Below are positions 10,287 through 22,610 of a stretch of 64,000 bases of DNA, in pieces. Position 1 is the first letter of the stretch; each line of letters begins with the position of its first letter. Origin of the DNA: Jaltomata sinuosa (lineage: Eukaryota > Streptophyta > Magnoliopsida > Solanales > Solanaceae); NCBI GenBank assembly GCA_003996215.1, contig QJPP01000674.1:457001-521000 (forward strand). Direction: 5' to 3'. The translations under genes were made by a program, and so were the position numbers. Below the pieces are notes generated by a model. The model did no database searches, was not told the DNA's origin, and was given only the letters and a program-made list of their open reading frames with translations.

Positions 10287-12390
10287 TTCAAATTCATTTT
10301 CTCTTTCATTATTCCGAGAACTCCATTGTTGAAGCTCCCAAGCTCCTATTTTCTAGCTTTTGATTAGGTGTCCTTCATCCGGTAAGTGCCCTCGTCACCC
10401 CTCTCCTCCTTCCTTGTAAATTCTCGTAATTCTCCCGCTAAACTCCCTTGTTAATTAATTCTTAAGGTTGGGGTGATCCTTGTAGAAATTTGATTCTTGG
10501 GGCTGCATACTTGTAAATTCGTGCAACTCACCTCCGTGGCGTGTTTCTCTTGTCGAGGTAGGTTCCTGCCTTTAAATTCTGAGTTTTTCCCATTTTGATC
10601 CCTCGAATTAGTAACACTTTGGGGCTATTTTGGGCCTCGAATCGAGCTCCGTTCGATTCCAAACTTTGTGCATGGGTTCCTTAATCCACCGCGAGCATAA
10701 TTGTGATTTTTGTTTTCTCTTTCATTGTGCAGGCCCCGATGGTCATTTTTCCGACCCAATTTTCAGCTCAATTTTTCCGTATAGTAATATGGGTGTCGTT
10801 CTTCTTGTCTTGACACCTGGATTGTATTTTTGATAGCGTGACAACTTTCTGAGGCTGTTCAGAAGGGGAAGGCATACGAGTGATGGTTCGTGCATGCAGT
10901 TTGGCCCCGAGGTAGGTTATGGTTTACCTTCTAGACTGAGTTTAGTTAGATTATATATATTTATGAGTTACTGGAATGTTAGGTTGGATATTAGGTAGAA
11001 TTTAGGCTTAAATATTGTTATCACTTTAATTGGCCATTTTGGGTTTTTAGTCTAGACATGTATGCTATCCTTAGCCTAGGAGCTTGCTTTATCTGTTTGA
11101 CTAGTATAGAATTCTTAGTATGATTTTAGGAGGCTTTAGAGGTAGAATAGAGACTTCCAGTGGTTTTCATTTTTACGTTCTGTTTTACCCGCTTTATTCT
11201 ATCTTTGCGTGTAACTGTGGGCCCGAGGCCATGGCTTGGATTTTGATGGAATTCCAGGTCAGTTCTCTTGGTTTAGAGGGTATTTTTGCCCTGTTGTGCC
11301 TATTGGTGTTTGTGGTTTTTCTCTGTTTGTGGATTTTCCTACTCACATTTCATGGCATATCATTGGTACAACATGAAGGTAGTTCTTAAGGATTTTTATT
11401 TGAAATGAGGCTTTACTACGGTTGTGGTGATTTTGGACTTAAACAAACTACTTTGAGTATTACCTCAAATTTTGGAAGGAAAATGGGAAAAATACTATTT
11501 TATGCATATATTTATAGTCCGATGCGGTATTACGGACCCCCAATGCATTATTTCGTGTATTTTACTTTCATTTTATATATATTCATAGCCCGATGCGTTA
11601 TTTCGGGTATTTTACTTTCTCATATATATATATATGCATAGTCCGATGCTGTATTCCGGGTGCCCGATGCGGTATTACAGTTTTATACTATATTGCATTC
11701 ACGCATGCATCATCGTGCATCACATTGCATTTGCTTGGCACGTGGATTGTCTCTAGATTTGGCTTGATCTTGTCAGTTCTTCACCTTGTTGGATTATTGA
11801 TATGTGCTCGGCTTTATAACTAGATTTAGGTGGATCCATGTAATTTTAGTTACTTTCCTGTATCTATTATTTATATTTTTTTTCTGCGCTCAGTCGGCCT
11901 ATGATGCCTACTGAGTACTCGTTGTCTTAGTAATCATACTACACTCTGCATTTTTTCTAATGCAACACCTAGTACGAGCCACCGTCATTGACCTTCCTGT
12001 CGTTCGAGGCCTGTTGCAGTTTGGATCGCGGTGAGCTCCCGATGATTTTTGGAGACTTTACATGATTTCCATCTTGTATATTCTATTTATAATTTTGTAT
12101 TCTGGATAGACAGAGTCTGTTGTATAGCTACTCCTATCTTAGTCGCTCTTGTACTAGTGATACCAGGTGCGGGTTGGTTCTCGTATTGTTTTATCTATTT
12201 GGTTACTTTAGGGACATCTGTTATATATTTTGTACGTTCGTATGTATATATGCTATTGGCCCTGTCTTTTCATTATATCTTTCGCATTTCCTCAGTTTAA
12301 TGATTATTACTGTCTTCCACAATCGTTGGGTTTTGGCTTGTCTACCAGGGGGTTATGTAGACGCCATCATGGCTCGGTTTTGGGTCGTGA

Positions 12391-14919
12391 GATATAATAA
12401 AATATTAACTTAATTAATATCATAAAGAAAGTCAGACTAATATAAATAAAATGCGGAATATTCACTAACTAAAACATCTCCAAGAACTGAAAGTTACCGT
12501 ACAAGAACTCTAATCGCATCTATAACAACAACAATAACAACATACCTAGTGTATTACCACAACGTGGGGTCTGGGGATTGTAGAGTGTATATAGTACATA
12601 CCACTACCTTAGAAGTGAGGTAGAGAGACTGTTTCCGATAGACCTTTGGCTCAAAATAAAAACAGTCTAGAAAAGGACAATAATATAAGAACTAGAAATA
12701 ATAGGTAGTAAAAACAACAGATAAGTAACAGAAACAAGACTAACACAAAATAATGCTACAATCCATCTACTCGAAACACCAAACTTTACACAAAACTCTA
12801 ATAACCAGATACTACACACATGGCACTATAACTACTAGCACAAACCCCAACACACAACACTCCTACCTACTAGCAAGAACGCATCCCTACATACTAACCT
12901 TCTACCCTAATCCGTGTTTTTCATACCTTTCTATCTAGGGTCATGTCTTCAGTAAGCTATAATTGCGTCATATCATGCCTAATCCTTGGATCAAGTGTCA
13001 GTCGCCTAGTCTAGCTGAGGTTGCGTCTCAGTATCTGGAACATAGTTTGCACTCAACAAAAGAAGAGTATAGAGTTGTATCAGTACAAAACACTATATAC
13101 CGATATATCATAGGCCGACTCAATTTAGAACAAGTAAGAGGCATTCCAACACTTAGAAAGTAATTTATTTAATAGATAATTATCTCAAATCAAGTAAACA
13201 ATAGAAATATAAAGTTCAATAAGTCACCACAAAATACATGAGAAACCAATTTCAATAATTACAACACATGGAATCTAGGTCCATCTAATACTCATCATTG
13301 AAACTATTACCTCTAGTCTCATCTCAGCCTATGGTACTACCTCACCATGCCTGACCATGAAATAATGCAATAGTAATGAAAGATGTGCACACATACTAAA
13401 GGGTCTTATTTCTACCTAATTATCCATGACCTGCAGGGGATGCACAAGGTCCATGTACCCACCGGAACTATATCCCATTGATGCAATATTAAACTACACC
13501 AGCATAGTACTCGATCCTATAATAGGTGACTATGTCAAACTATAACTGCCAGAACTATTTCCTAGCAGCATAAATATCAAACCGTACCTTCATAGTACTA
13601 GATCTTATAATGAATGACAATGTCAATGCACCTATGGTTCTTAGACCTATCTGTTAAGATATAAATAGTGCATTAAATCACACTCACACTTATTCACCTC
13701 AGTTCATGCATCAACTCATGTACCCTAGCTTATTTATTCAAGCATGACATGTAAACACATACATTTTAACCATGTCTAAAGACCAATCACAAGTTAAGTA
13801 ATTCAACCACGTATATATACTAAAATAGGTCTTAACTCCAATTTAAATAATAACCTACCTCGACTAATGAATTACCACCTGTAAGCTACTTCGCAAATGC
13901 CTTGACCTTCCTTAATAGTTTGGATTTTTCAATGTCTATAAACAACATATACAAGAGTAATTAATTATTTACTCTTTATTTTAGGCCTTGAGAATTTAAC
14001 CCACTAATTCTACCCTTAATCGAGGTCTGTAGCATTCCCTAAGGGTCTATTGACCGTTAACTCATCTTACCACATTCATAAGATCAACACCCAAAGGGTT
14101 TCTAATCAAGTTAACCCCTTTCTAGCCATTTTTATGCCTACAGGTCTCACCTTTATGGAACCCAAGGTTCCCCATTAACTTTAAATATGTTAAGAACCAT
14201 TAATTTCATGCTAAGAATTATAAAAACACAACTTAGCATCAATTCTAGGTGAAATTACACCTACCCATAGGATTTTCCATAAGTTTCATGCTTTTAGGGC
14301 TCAGAGTCAAGAATTCTACCATTAATGTTTCCCTAAAAGGTACTATAAAGATTAATAATCATTAAATAAAGAGGTTTACGAAGTTACTTACCTCAAACAA
14401 AGGAAAATGCCCTAGTTCTTGAGAAACACATTTTTAGAGCTCTAAAACGAAATAGAAGTTGTAGAAAAATAACCCAAAAACTGAGTTAACTGCAGTTAAT
14501 CTTCCCATCATCTCATCGCAATGAGCCATTGCTCGTCATGATGAGAGACCCTTTCATCGCAATGAAGTGCAAATTCTAGAACATTGGAAACTCACCCCAA
14601 ACCCCACATTTTACAACACACTTTATTTTCTAGACAACATGAATTAATCTCGATACATCAACTATCATAACTAGAATTTTATAAACCCAATTTCTATCCT
14701 AAAACTTCCTGTGAGACCCTATGATAGACGACTATCCATAAACAGACTCCACACTACAATACAATAATCCATGAGATCCTAACCATCTCTAAGGTACAAA
14801 ATACTAGATTTTTATGAAAGCTCACCCTAACCTGAGATTTTATCAACTGTCACTTAGGGACTTTTATAGCGGAGTACTTATGCCCTAATTTTACTATAAC
14901 GATAGAACAGGTCATTACA
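12391..14919 (-). mobile_element. B: lone LTR, minus strand, 3' end truncated
   Basis: Read on the minus strand it starts TGTAATGACCTG at 14919, like other chromovirus LTRs here, and runs to 12391, where the expected terminal bases are missing. It has no internal coding sequence and no partner LTR in the window. A small palindrome group (tcatcgcaatga, tcatgatga) lies at 14511-14572. I see no gene in this 2.5 kb. It is interrupted by a SINE and perhaps other short insertions (about 12650-13100), which I cannot define. Calling it an LTR rests on its terminus and on general resemblance. Confidence 0.55.
12522..12652 (-). mobile_element. TS-like SINE fragment
   Basis: On the minus strand it runs from gagccaaaggtctatcgg through gacccca to ggtatg and ends in TTG-like repeats (plus-strand caacaacaataacaac). 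A 3' tail of TTG repeats is typical of the Solanaceae TS SINE family (established knowledge). The tRNA-related head with its Pol III boxes is not evident, so the copy is probably 5'-truncated. Confidence 0.6.
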
Positions 14920-15002
14920 GGTTTCCCTGAGACTAATTTGAATCCAGATAAATTAGTATGGGGATACCAAAAATATAGGATTTTCTGTGTGAACAGACTA
15001 TA
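14920..15002. other. Short spacer between B and C
   Basis: These 83 bp match no other part of the window and hold no recognisable feature. They may be the oldest sequence here, into which B and C inserted. No target duplication is visible around C. Confidence 0.4.
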
Positions 15003-15434
15003 TGAAATAACTCAACTTTTTAATGAAGGGTTAATTGGTAATTTTAACCAACAAAATAATTATAATAATGATAAAGAGTTTTTTTTTACAAAAAGAGTGG
15101 GCCAAACCCATCCTCTTTTCTAATTTTTATAGCTAACGTGACTGAAGGGGGTAAATTATTAGGGCAATGAGTCCCATTATCTTTGAAAGAAAGAAGCAAC
15201 TGATTGAGGGATTTTGGAGAGTTCAGGCTGTGCAAAGAAGTAGCGCAACAAAAAAAAGGAAGAAGAATTCCTTTGTTCAGTTATGGAGATAACTTTGGCT
15301 CTTTAGTATATATTTGGAACATTCTGGTTTGGTCATTAGCCCATTCCCAGAAGAGTTGAGAGAGGACTAATTAAGGAATTAAGTTAATCACTGCTTCGGT
15401 TAGTAAGTTTCAGGTGTGGGCATCAATGGTTTAG

Positions 15435-15462
<28 letters not shown>
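15435..15462. repeat. (AT)n microsatellite, 28 bp
   Basis: It has 14 AT units in the C 5' LTR; the counterpart in the 3' LTR (21851-21904) has 27. Confidence 0.95.
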
Positions 15463-15466
<4 letters not shown>

Positions 15467-16159
15467 CATGATGTTTCAAAAAAAGTGATTATATCATCTA
15501 CATTTATTAAGAATTAGCTATGAGTAGAAGTAATGATAAGATAATTGTGTTTGACAATTATGACATGGAGCATATTAGACAATTTATGCCTACCACTGTT
15601 GGCTATTCAGTGAAATTGGTGCGGCATATGGTTGTTGCAAATGCATTTCAGATTCTTTTTACCTAAGTATATCTACCTACAGTTGACTATTACTTTGGGT
15701 ATCAATGTATATATATTGAGTAGATAATTCACTAATTAAGTTTAGAAATTTGATTAAGGTATTTTTCTACCTCTAGCACATGGTTAAATAGGTAACACAT
15801 TAAGGTTTAGTTCTAAGCTTGAAAGTTAGGGTTATAGAGACTTGAGCCCGACTAGAATGGTTGATATCATTAATTGATAGTTTTGTATTGATTAAAGCTA
15901 TTGGAGGCTGTTTGGTTGGTATTCTACGCATTTCAAGGTTATTAATAAGGTAAGTGAGACTTTAAACTTTGAGTGCTTTCTTTTCAAATTCATTTTGAAA
16001 ATATGTTTTGTCTGCCCGGTCTATGTGTTGGGACGAGCATGTGCTTGGCAGAATTGGTAGTCTTTGAGAATTAAAAAAATATACTTTATTTTCAAGTACA
16101 CTAAGACCCTTTATAAATTGTTTTGTGATATGATAAGAGTTGTGTATGAAGAGGTAGGG

Positions 16160-16340
16160 GCATTTCTTATGCTTCCCTGAGCATTGTGTATTCTTTTTTA
16201 TTTGACAAGGGACATTGTGTATGCTTTCCTAAGCATTGTGTATGCTTCTTTATTTGACAAGGGATATTGTGTATGTTTCCTCTAGCATTGTGTATGCTCC
16301 TTGATAGATTTTGCGCATTGTGTATGCTTCCGAGAACATG
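16160..16340. repeat. Degenerate tandem array in C LTR (cattgtgtatgcttcc)
   Basis: The word cattgtgtatgcttcc or a close variant occurs about six times, with interspersed tttatttgacaaggga. The same array in the 3' LTR is where E inserted (30763/39764). It may be transcribed or regulatory; nothing in the sequence decides this. Confidence 0.75.
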
Positions 16341-16970
16341 TGGTGTTGACTAATTATTTTTTTATTGGCATTTATGACAAGTCCATAAGGTAAAGTGTAT
16401 TGAGATATATAGTTCTAGATTAATGATTGTTTGGAACTTATCGGATATTCTATTATGATATTTTTATGATTGTGGTGTATTTGTATTTTCTAACACTTGT
16501 TCCAGGAGTATTCAAAGTAGCAGAGCAAGGATCTTACTGGGTTATATTTAAGTGTAACTCACTCTTTACATGCGTATCCATGCAGATATCATCGGTGATG
16601 ACGAAGCTAGTAGCTGACGAGTTCGATAGAGTTGATCCAGTTGTTGAGGTGGGCCATCACATTGTTCATGAAGGCTCACAAAAGAGTCTTTTTCATTTAT
16701 TTATTAATGTTTCCTTATTGGGTTTACACACCCGAGTCTTCTGTAGTTCACTTAGATGTTCCATGGTCTAGTGTGGGATTTGGGCAAGAGTTTTAAGATA
16801 ATACTTTGAGATTCTTATTATTCGTATCAATTATCATGTTGTTAGAATGCTTATTCAATTTATTATATGTAGCAAATTAATGATTAAGGTACAGAAATAT
16901 GGTTCGCCTAGTCGGTGGTATGTGCTGGGTGCCAATCACGTCTATGTGATATTTTGGGATGTGATAAGGT

Positions 16971-16983
16971 TGGTATCAGAGCC
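16971..16983 (+). other. Element C primer-binding site (tRNA-Met type)
   Basis: Tggtatcagagcc lies four bases after the LTR end at 16966, the expected position and sequence. Confidence 0.9.
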
Positions 16984-17149
16984 TAGGCTTTTCATCTCGG
17001 GTCATAGATCAGTGTTTGGTAGAGTCTTATTCATGGGTATGTAGACGTCCATACTTATGACCTTGAGGCTACTAAACATCTAGGATATTTTTTCTTCTTT
17101 CATTCCTTATTCGTGCGTTGAGCTGAATCGACTTGAATATTGGGATATT

Positions 17150-20100
17150 TCCTTGCAGACGGTTAGAACATGCATATCCTCCTCTGCTAGATGACACAGT
17201 TGACTTGCAGGTTTTTAACAATATATTTGAAATTGAGTACATGGAATATTATGTGCATTATTGAAGTTGAGATTGGGCATATTGTACATTTTGGGACAAC
17301 TTTATTTACAAAGAACCTCTGCCAATCTTTTAAGAAGTTTAGAAGTTGGTGAGATTTTCTAATACCAAGAATTCATGTGGATGGAAAAGTGGCCAAATGA
17401 TATGGTCTTTGCATAAAAGTGACTTATTTAAATTTGATATCGCGGGTATAACTCTTAATTTTGAGTCTGATTAGTAAAGGAAAGGGAGTGTAGCAGGAAG
17501 GTAAGGAGAGTAATAGCTTACCCACGTCTAAATTATTGTATATTATGATGGAAGATATCTTGACGATAGTTCTTATAGGGTTCTAAGATTAAAGCCTCTT
17601 AAAGCGATTCACTATTATTAGTAATGTCGTGATGCTGATTTATAGGTATGACCTTGTGTAAGAATACATAATTTAAGTGTATTGAGTATGAACCTGATGG
17701 TGGTGCTACGAGATGCACAATATATTTATGGAGCAGGTCCGTGGATAAATTCCAGAATGTGGGAGAGAAGAAAACTTGATTATAAAGCTCTATAAACCAA
17801 CTGGGTAAGAGCATGAGTATGAAATCAACACAGAATGGAATTATTAGTTGTTGAAGTAAGAGTAAGTTGTGGAACGTTAAGATTTCCAGGTGCCATGAAA
17901 ATAAATGAACCAAAAAAATGATAAAAAAATTGAGACATGACTGTCATTGAGAAGAGTAATCAGTTCACATAATATTGTTAACATATCTTGTGTCGATCAA
18001 AACACAAGCTTGAGATAAATACACATCATGTTCGTGAAGTGATAGTGTAGATAAAGATGAGAAAACTTGAGGAGATAAATGTATCAGTTATGATTTTGAC
18101 CTAAGTGGGGGAGTCTATTATTGTTAACCGGTCTATCGAACATGTATGGACACAGTTCAAAGTTATGAGTACTTGCATAATGTTATAGTTTGGCATAATT
18201 GATCTTGAGGTTATCTTTGGTTCGTATTGAAGTCGTGTTTCCTTACACTTGATTGCCAAGAAAAGGATATTAAATTTTTATTATGGTTGAGCCCAAAACT
18301 GAATATAAAGGATTAACTTCATATGCCTACAAGCTAAGCTACCCACCTATACAAGTGTTATATATATGATAAATAAAGTGTATACGTTGTATCTAACTAT
18401 AACTTGGGAAACTAAAGTTAGTTAACCAACTAGGGGGTAGTGTGAGTGGTTAGTAAATTTTTGAATATACTTTCAGAGAACTTACTGATTGTACCACATG
18501 ATGGTAAAATCGACTAAGACTTGGATGCTGATATGTTATCCAAAATCTGGTTTATTTATTTTTTATTCTGTACTATAGAATGACTTTGCAGAGTCAAAGA
18601 AACTAAAAAAAAATAAAAAAATTGCAAGGCTTCATGATTAAAAGGCTTCCAGACAAAGTATAGTCCTTTGAAGTGCTTATTTCTGTTTTGTTGAGAAGAA
18701 CAATGAATTTATATAGAGTCTATCGATAATGGACAAATTACTTAGAATGTCATGAAGGGCAAGTATTTCTTTTCATACTTAGATGATTTGTACCCTTAAT
18801 TATAGGGTATTATTTGATATTCTAAATTAGACTTGTGATCGAGATACCATGAGTAGAAAGAGAAAAATTATTCGAATGCATATATCAAGACTTGTTGGGC
18901 TTTGTGGTTAAATCTAGTGACATCTCTTGGATAGTCGAAAGCACTAGTAATCGTCATGGACTGCATGAATCGAATATTTGAACTGTTAGCATTCTTGTTA
19001 TTATGTACACTAATGACACATGGGAATATTTTTATAGTCGATAAAAGCATGTGTAGTTATTGAAGAGGGTTTATGCACATCGAGATAATACTGATATTAA
19101 ATATAGAAGGTCAGAAGCGTGAATTTTGATTTATTTTTGTATCGTGATGCTCTAAGCATGGGGTTGTCTAGTTAAAGGGGGACAAGCTAATAGTATCATG
19201 CACACTAAGGTGCTAGCGTGTGTTTTTATATAACAATTATCTTTATTGGAGTAGGAAAAGTTGATCGGTCAAAATTCCTGGCCTTATTAGGAGTTAGTGA
19301 TAGTTTTTAAAGGCGGGGCTACTGGATGACGAATAAAGAAGGAACATTACATTTAGAGGGCTCAATGTGTGTGCATTTATGGTAATTGACTCAAGGAGAT
19401 TTGTACTCGAAAAGATACAACATTTCTAATACTCAGAACTTTCAAAGATTCACAAATCTGCATGGGAATCGAGGAAGAGAGCTATTGTTGGAAGAAGGTG
19501 GTAGGACGTACGAAAAATGTTGTTCCTCATTATTTGAACTGTTCATAGCTCAAATGCAAGTGTTAGAGAATCAAGAAATATTGCAGACATGGTTGCCTAA
19601 AAAAACATTAGTAGACTTTGTAGTTGATCTACTTATTCATTCAGGAAGTTATGGCTGTATATGGGGTGATATTTATATGCTTAGCTAGATAAAACACATG
19701 ATTCAAGCTAAACTGCTTATTTCTCATACAAGCCTATATGACGATATGTTTGAGAGATAGTGCAATGGTGTGAGATGCCCGTATTATCACATGTGAGAAG
19801 AGTAATAGTGTGAAAAATGTTCAAGCAGGAGTGTTTGGAGGTATTCTAGCACTGCCGCATGTGAAAGTGTTATGGAGGGGTGTTTGGATGTGTTCCAGCA
19901 CCGCTGTACATGGGAGTATTATGCAGGAGGGCTTGGATGTGTTCCAACACCGTCGTGCATGTGATCGAGATGTAGATGAATAAGTATGTGTTCCGGCGCT
20001 ACATTACATGAGCATTATATGGGGAAGTTTGGATGTAACACTACCATATGTCAGAATGGTGGATGTGTTCTACTATAGAATTGTGATCATGGCACTTGGA

Positions 20101-20740
20101 TGTGTTATCGTTCAATAGAAATACAAGAGAGTATGGTATCCAATCTTAATATTAGCTGAATGGATATGACATAACATGTGCTTAATGATTAATTTCTTTT
20201 GACTGAGTTTGTACCTCATAATAGTTACTGATTTGGTATGCAAAAAAAAAACAACTTATTGTTTGATGTATTATATGAACTCTAGTGTCGTTCGTAATTG
20301 GGTGGCTTAAACCTAGTGAGTCACAACTATTGGGTCCATATTTGGTCCAACAAGCTATGAATTTGATTTTTTTTTTGCATTATACAAGAATGACTTAGGA
20401 TTACTTAAAGTAAGCAAAATCGTACTGAAATAAGGAAGTTAGTGGTATGAAGATCATGAAAGATGAACAAATTTTTATACATCATGAAGGGAGTTATAAA
20501 ATTTGATAAGAGTAACGTAATCTTAAAAGGATGTGGTCCATATGAGAATCGAATCAAATTGGCGGCACATAAATTGCTTTAGTTTCAGTGAATTCAGGTA
20601 TACATTCTATGTTGTGTCTATTATTCAACAATGTATTCATGGCGAGTTTCCTTTGTTTCAATCCGAGAAAATGAAACTAGCAAAAAATTTGACTTACGAG
20701 GAGGGTCCAATATCTATTGTTAATATACAAGTGTGGTAAT
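17150..20740 (+). pseudogene. Element C gag-pol, decayed beyond reading frames
   Basis: There is no ORF above about 100 codons, but traces align in order with element A. At about 17157 there is a gag-start-like gcagacggttagaac. At 18185-18290 DNA resembles the protease end (cttgaggttatctttgg for A's gtgatcttgggcatgg, then a shared gattgccaag). At about 18893-18960 it resembles the end of RT (cttgttgggctttgtggt). At 20533-20739 there is a chromodomain relic. The rest (17200-18180, 18300-18880, 18970-20530) is AT-rich and shows me nothing definite. These are eye alignments. Confidence 0.5.
20533..20739 (+). pseudogene. Chromodomain-region relic of element C
   Basis: The open frame ends in EFPLFQSEKMKL, then LTYEEGPISIVNIQVW. 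This matches position by position the A stretch SHVLQLESVQL, then LAFKEEPVAILDRQV, at the start of its chromodomain. It shows that C descended from a chromodomain-bearing element. It stops at 20737. Confidence 0.65.
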
Positions 20741-21384
20741 TGAGGTAAGGTTGCTTAAGTTGAGGTATGGTGCAAAAATCATGTTGTTTAGGACTTTATG
20801 TGGATATCAATGTCATCCACTAGTTGAGTAGCTTGAACTAGAGATATGTATAAAAGAAATTAGTGTGAGTCGACTTGAAAAAAAATCTTTAATACATGTC
20901 AGAGCAGGTAAAGGATCTTTTCGAATAAGGGAAATTCTTGACTCAAACTTATAATGGGTAACCGCGTGTTTATAGAGGTTTTTTTTACCATTCATGGTAT
21001 TATGTGAGATATTGAAAAAAGGATAACTTGGGGTCCTTGCACATTGTCAATAAGGTTTTGGGAAATATTTGGTTGTGGTATCTAAGAGACTTATTATACT
21101 ACCAAAGGTAGATGTTATATTATGCAAACCCATTTCTAGAGTACATTTATGATCTGACTCATGTTATTTAGACTGAGATAATGTCAGTAGATGAAAATAG
21201 TGCTTTTGAGAAAGTCGATGTTGTGTATTTAAAGATATGAGTTTGTTATCTAAGGACAAGAAACATTTTGCGGTCAAAGTATTATAGTAGAACTATCCGT
21301 TAGAAAATACTACTTGAGAATACGAGCCGGACATGCAAAGTGAACATTTGCATACTGATACTTTGGAAAAAAATATGTTAGACA

Positions 21385-21420
21385 CGTTGGAGGATGAACG
21401 CCATTTTAAGTGAGGGAGAA
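21385..21420 (+). other. Element C pre-PPT hairpin and polypurine tract
   Basis: CGTT (21385-21388), loop GGAGGATG and AACG (21397-21400) are followed by the polypurine tract aagtgagggagaa (21408-21420), directly against the 3' LTR start TGTAATAACCC. These cis signals are intact although the coding region is ruined. Confidence 0.8.
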
Positions 21421-21848
21421 TGTAATAACCCAACTTTTTAATGAAGGCTTAATTGGTAATTTTAATCAACAAAATAATTATAATAATGATAAAGAGTTTT
21501 TTTTAAAAAAAGAGTGGGCCAAGACCATCCTCTTTTCTAATTTTTGTAGCCAACGTGACTGAAGGGGGTAAATATTAGGGCAATTAGTCCCATTATTTTT
21601 GAAAGAAAGAAGCAACTAATTGAGGAATTTTAGAGAGTTCAGGCTATGCAAAGAAGTAGCGCAACAAAAAAAAGGAAGAAGAATTCCTTTGTTCAGGTAT
21701 GGAGATCACTTTGGCTCTTTAGTATTTATTTGAAACGTTCTGGTTTGGTCATTAGCCTATTCCCGAAAGAGTTAAGAGAGGATTGGTTAAGGAATTAAGT
21801 TAATCACTTCTCCGGTTAGTAAGTTTAAGGTATGGGCATCAATGGTTT

Positions 21849-21908
<60 letters not shown>

Positions 21909-22135
21909 CATGATGTTTCAGAAAAAAGTGATTATATCATCTAAATTTATTAAGAATTAGCTATGAGTAGAAGTAATGATAAGATAATTTTTTTGGCAAT
22001 TAGGACATGGAGCGTATTAGACATTTGGTGCCTACCACTGTTGGCTATTCAGTGAAATTGGTACTGCATATGGTTGCTGCAAAAGCATTTCAGATTCTTT
22101 TTGCCTAAGTATATCTACCCACAGTTGACTATAAC
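21421..22135 (+). repeat. Element C 3' LTR, piece 1
   Basis: It matches 15003-15700. It contains (AT)27 at 21851-21904. It ends in ataac (22131-22135), the target duplication copied on D's far side. Confidence 0.9.
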
Positions 22136-22300
22136 TGATGTGCCGCCAATTTACGGCACTTTCGACTCCTTTTAACTAAGAACAATCGTACGTTTTCAAG
22201 CAACCGTTGTCGTTTTTGATGTTTTTATGTGGTATTTTCAGGAAAAGGAGACAAACGTGGAAACAGAAGGAAATATGCGAAAAAGAGCATTCTGGATAAG

Positions 22301-22545
22301 AGTGACGGCCTGAGTGACGGCCCGTCACACATGTGACGGTCCGTCACAGTGACCGTCAAGTGGGAGCCCAAGTTGAGCAAGCACTGGATAGGGGCGACGG
22401 CTGGAATGACGGTCCGTCAAGCTAGTGACGGTCCGTCACCCAAACCGTCACCCTGAGGCAGCACTGAGGCAACATCACTGGTTAGCAGTGACGGTCCAGG
22501 CGACGGTCCGTCAAGCCAGTGACGGTCCGTCAGCCTGGCCGTCAA
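22301..22545. promoter_or_regulatory. Three-unit array of paired palindromes in D U3
   Basis: Six copies of the 13-15 bp palindrome (G)TGACGGTCCGTCA(C) or a near variant are centred at 22321, 22340, 22413, 22432, 22507 and 22526. Pairs are 19 bp apart and pairs recur every 92-94 bp. Each pair is flanked by an outward half site (gacgg on the left, ccgtc on the right), so each ~57-bp unit is itself a larger imperfect inverted repeat. It ends about 60 bp before the TATA box. The same array is at 29000-29244. Confidence 0.9.
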
Positions 22546-22602
22546 GTTGAGGCAGTCGGTTACGCGGAATCCGAGCGTTTTTGGGTTTAATTCCTAGACT
22601 CC

Positions 22603-22610
22603 TATAAATA
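22603..22610 (+). promoter_or_regulatory. TATA box of element D LTR
   Basis: Tataaata in cctataaatacccaatg lies 467 bp from the LTR start; the 3' LTR has it at 29302. This is a strong TATA match and the likely start region of D RNA lies about 30 bp downstream. Confidence 0.75.

Larger units (their letters stand above)
1..12390 (+). mobile_element. Element A: Tekay/Del-like chromovirus (Ty3/gypsy), inactive
   Basis: This is an LTR retrotransposon whose left LTR begins before the window. The order seen is partial 5' LTR, tRNA-Met primer site, gag (three tandem copies), protease remnant, reverse transcriptase, RNase H, integrase, chromodomain, polypurine tract and 3' LTR. The integrase-chromodomain end and the very long LTRs (about 3 kb) fit the Tekay/Del group of chromoviruses (family knowledge). 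All coding parts carry stops, frameshifts or deletions. No target duplication can be tested because the left end is outside the window and the right end abuts B. Confidence 0.9.
9360..12390 (+). repeat. Element A 3' LTR
   Basis: It begins TGTAACGGACCTC, and the part from 10640 matches the 5' LTR fragment. Its start also matches the starts of J (54123) and H's 3' LTR (52712). The expected end gggtcgtgaca is cut or mutated to gggtcgtgaga at the junction with B. At about 3.03 kb it is very long for an LTR, which is usual for this group. Confidence 0.88.
15003..16966 (+). repeat. Element C 5' LTR
   Basis: It pairs with 21421-22135, 30263-30763 and 39764-40542, with only scattered differences (about four in the first 72 bp). 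It contains an (AT)n run at 15435-15462 and a short tandem array at 16160-16340. Unlike the other families it shows no CG-rich palindrome cluster in U3. Its end is gatgtgata, a changed form of the usual gtcgtgaca. Confidence 0.87.

Noticed and set aside
12391..14919. A full reverse-oriented retroelement at B
   Set aside because: There is one LTR-like terminus only, no primer site, polypurine tract or pol trace on the minus strand.
18868..21000. A host gene within the AT-rich interior of C
   Set aside because: No ORF over about 100 codons and no splice-consistent gene structure that I can defend; faint pol traces in order explain it better.
22301..22545. Regularly spaced repeats that might suggest a CRISPR array
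   Set aside because: The repeats are palindromic 13-15 bp words in pairs within an LTR of a plant element, with no cas genes and no unique spacers of constant length.
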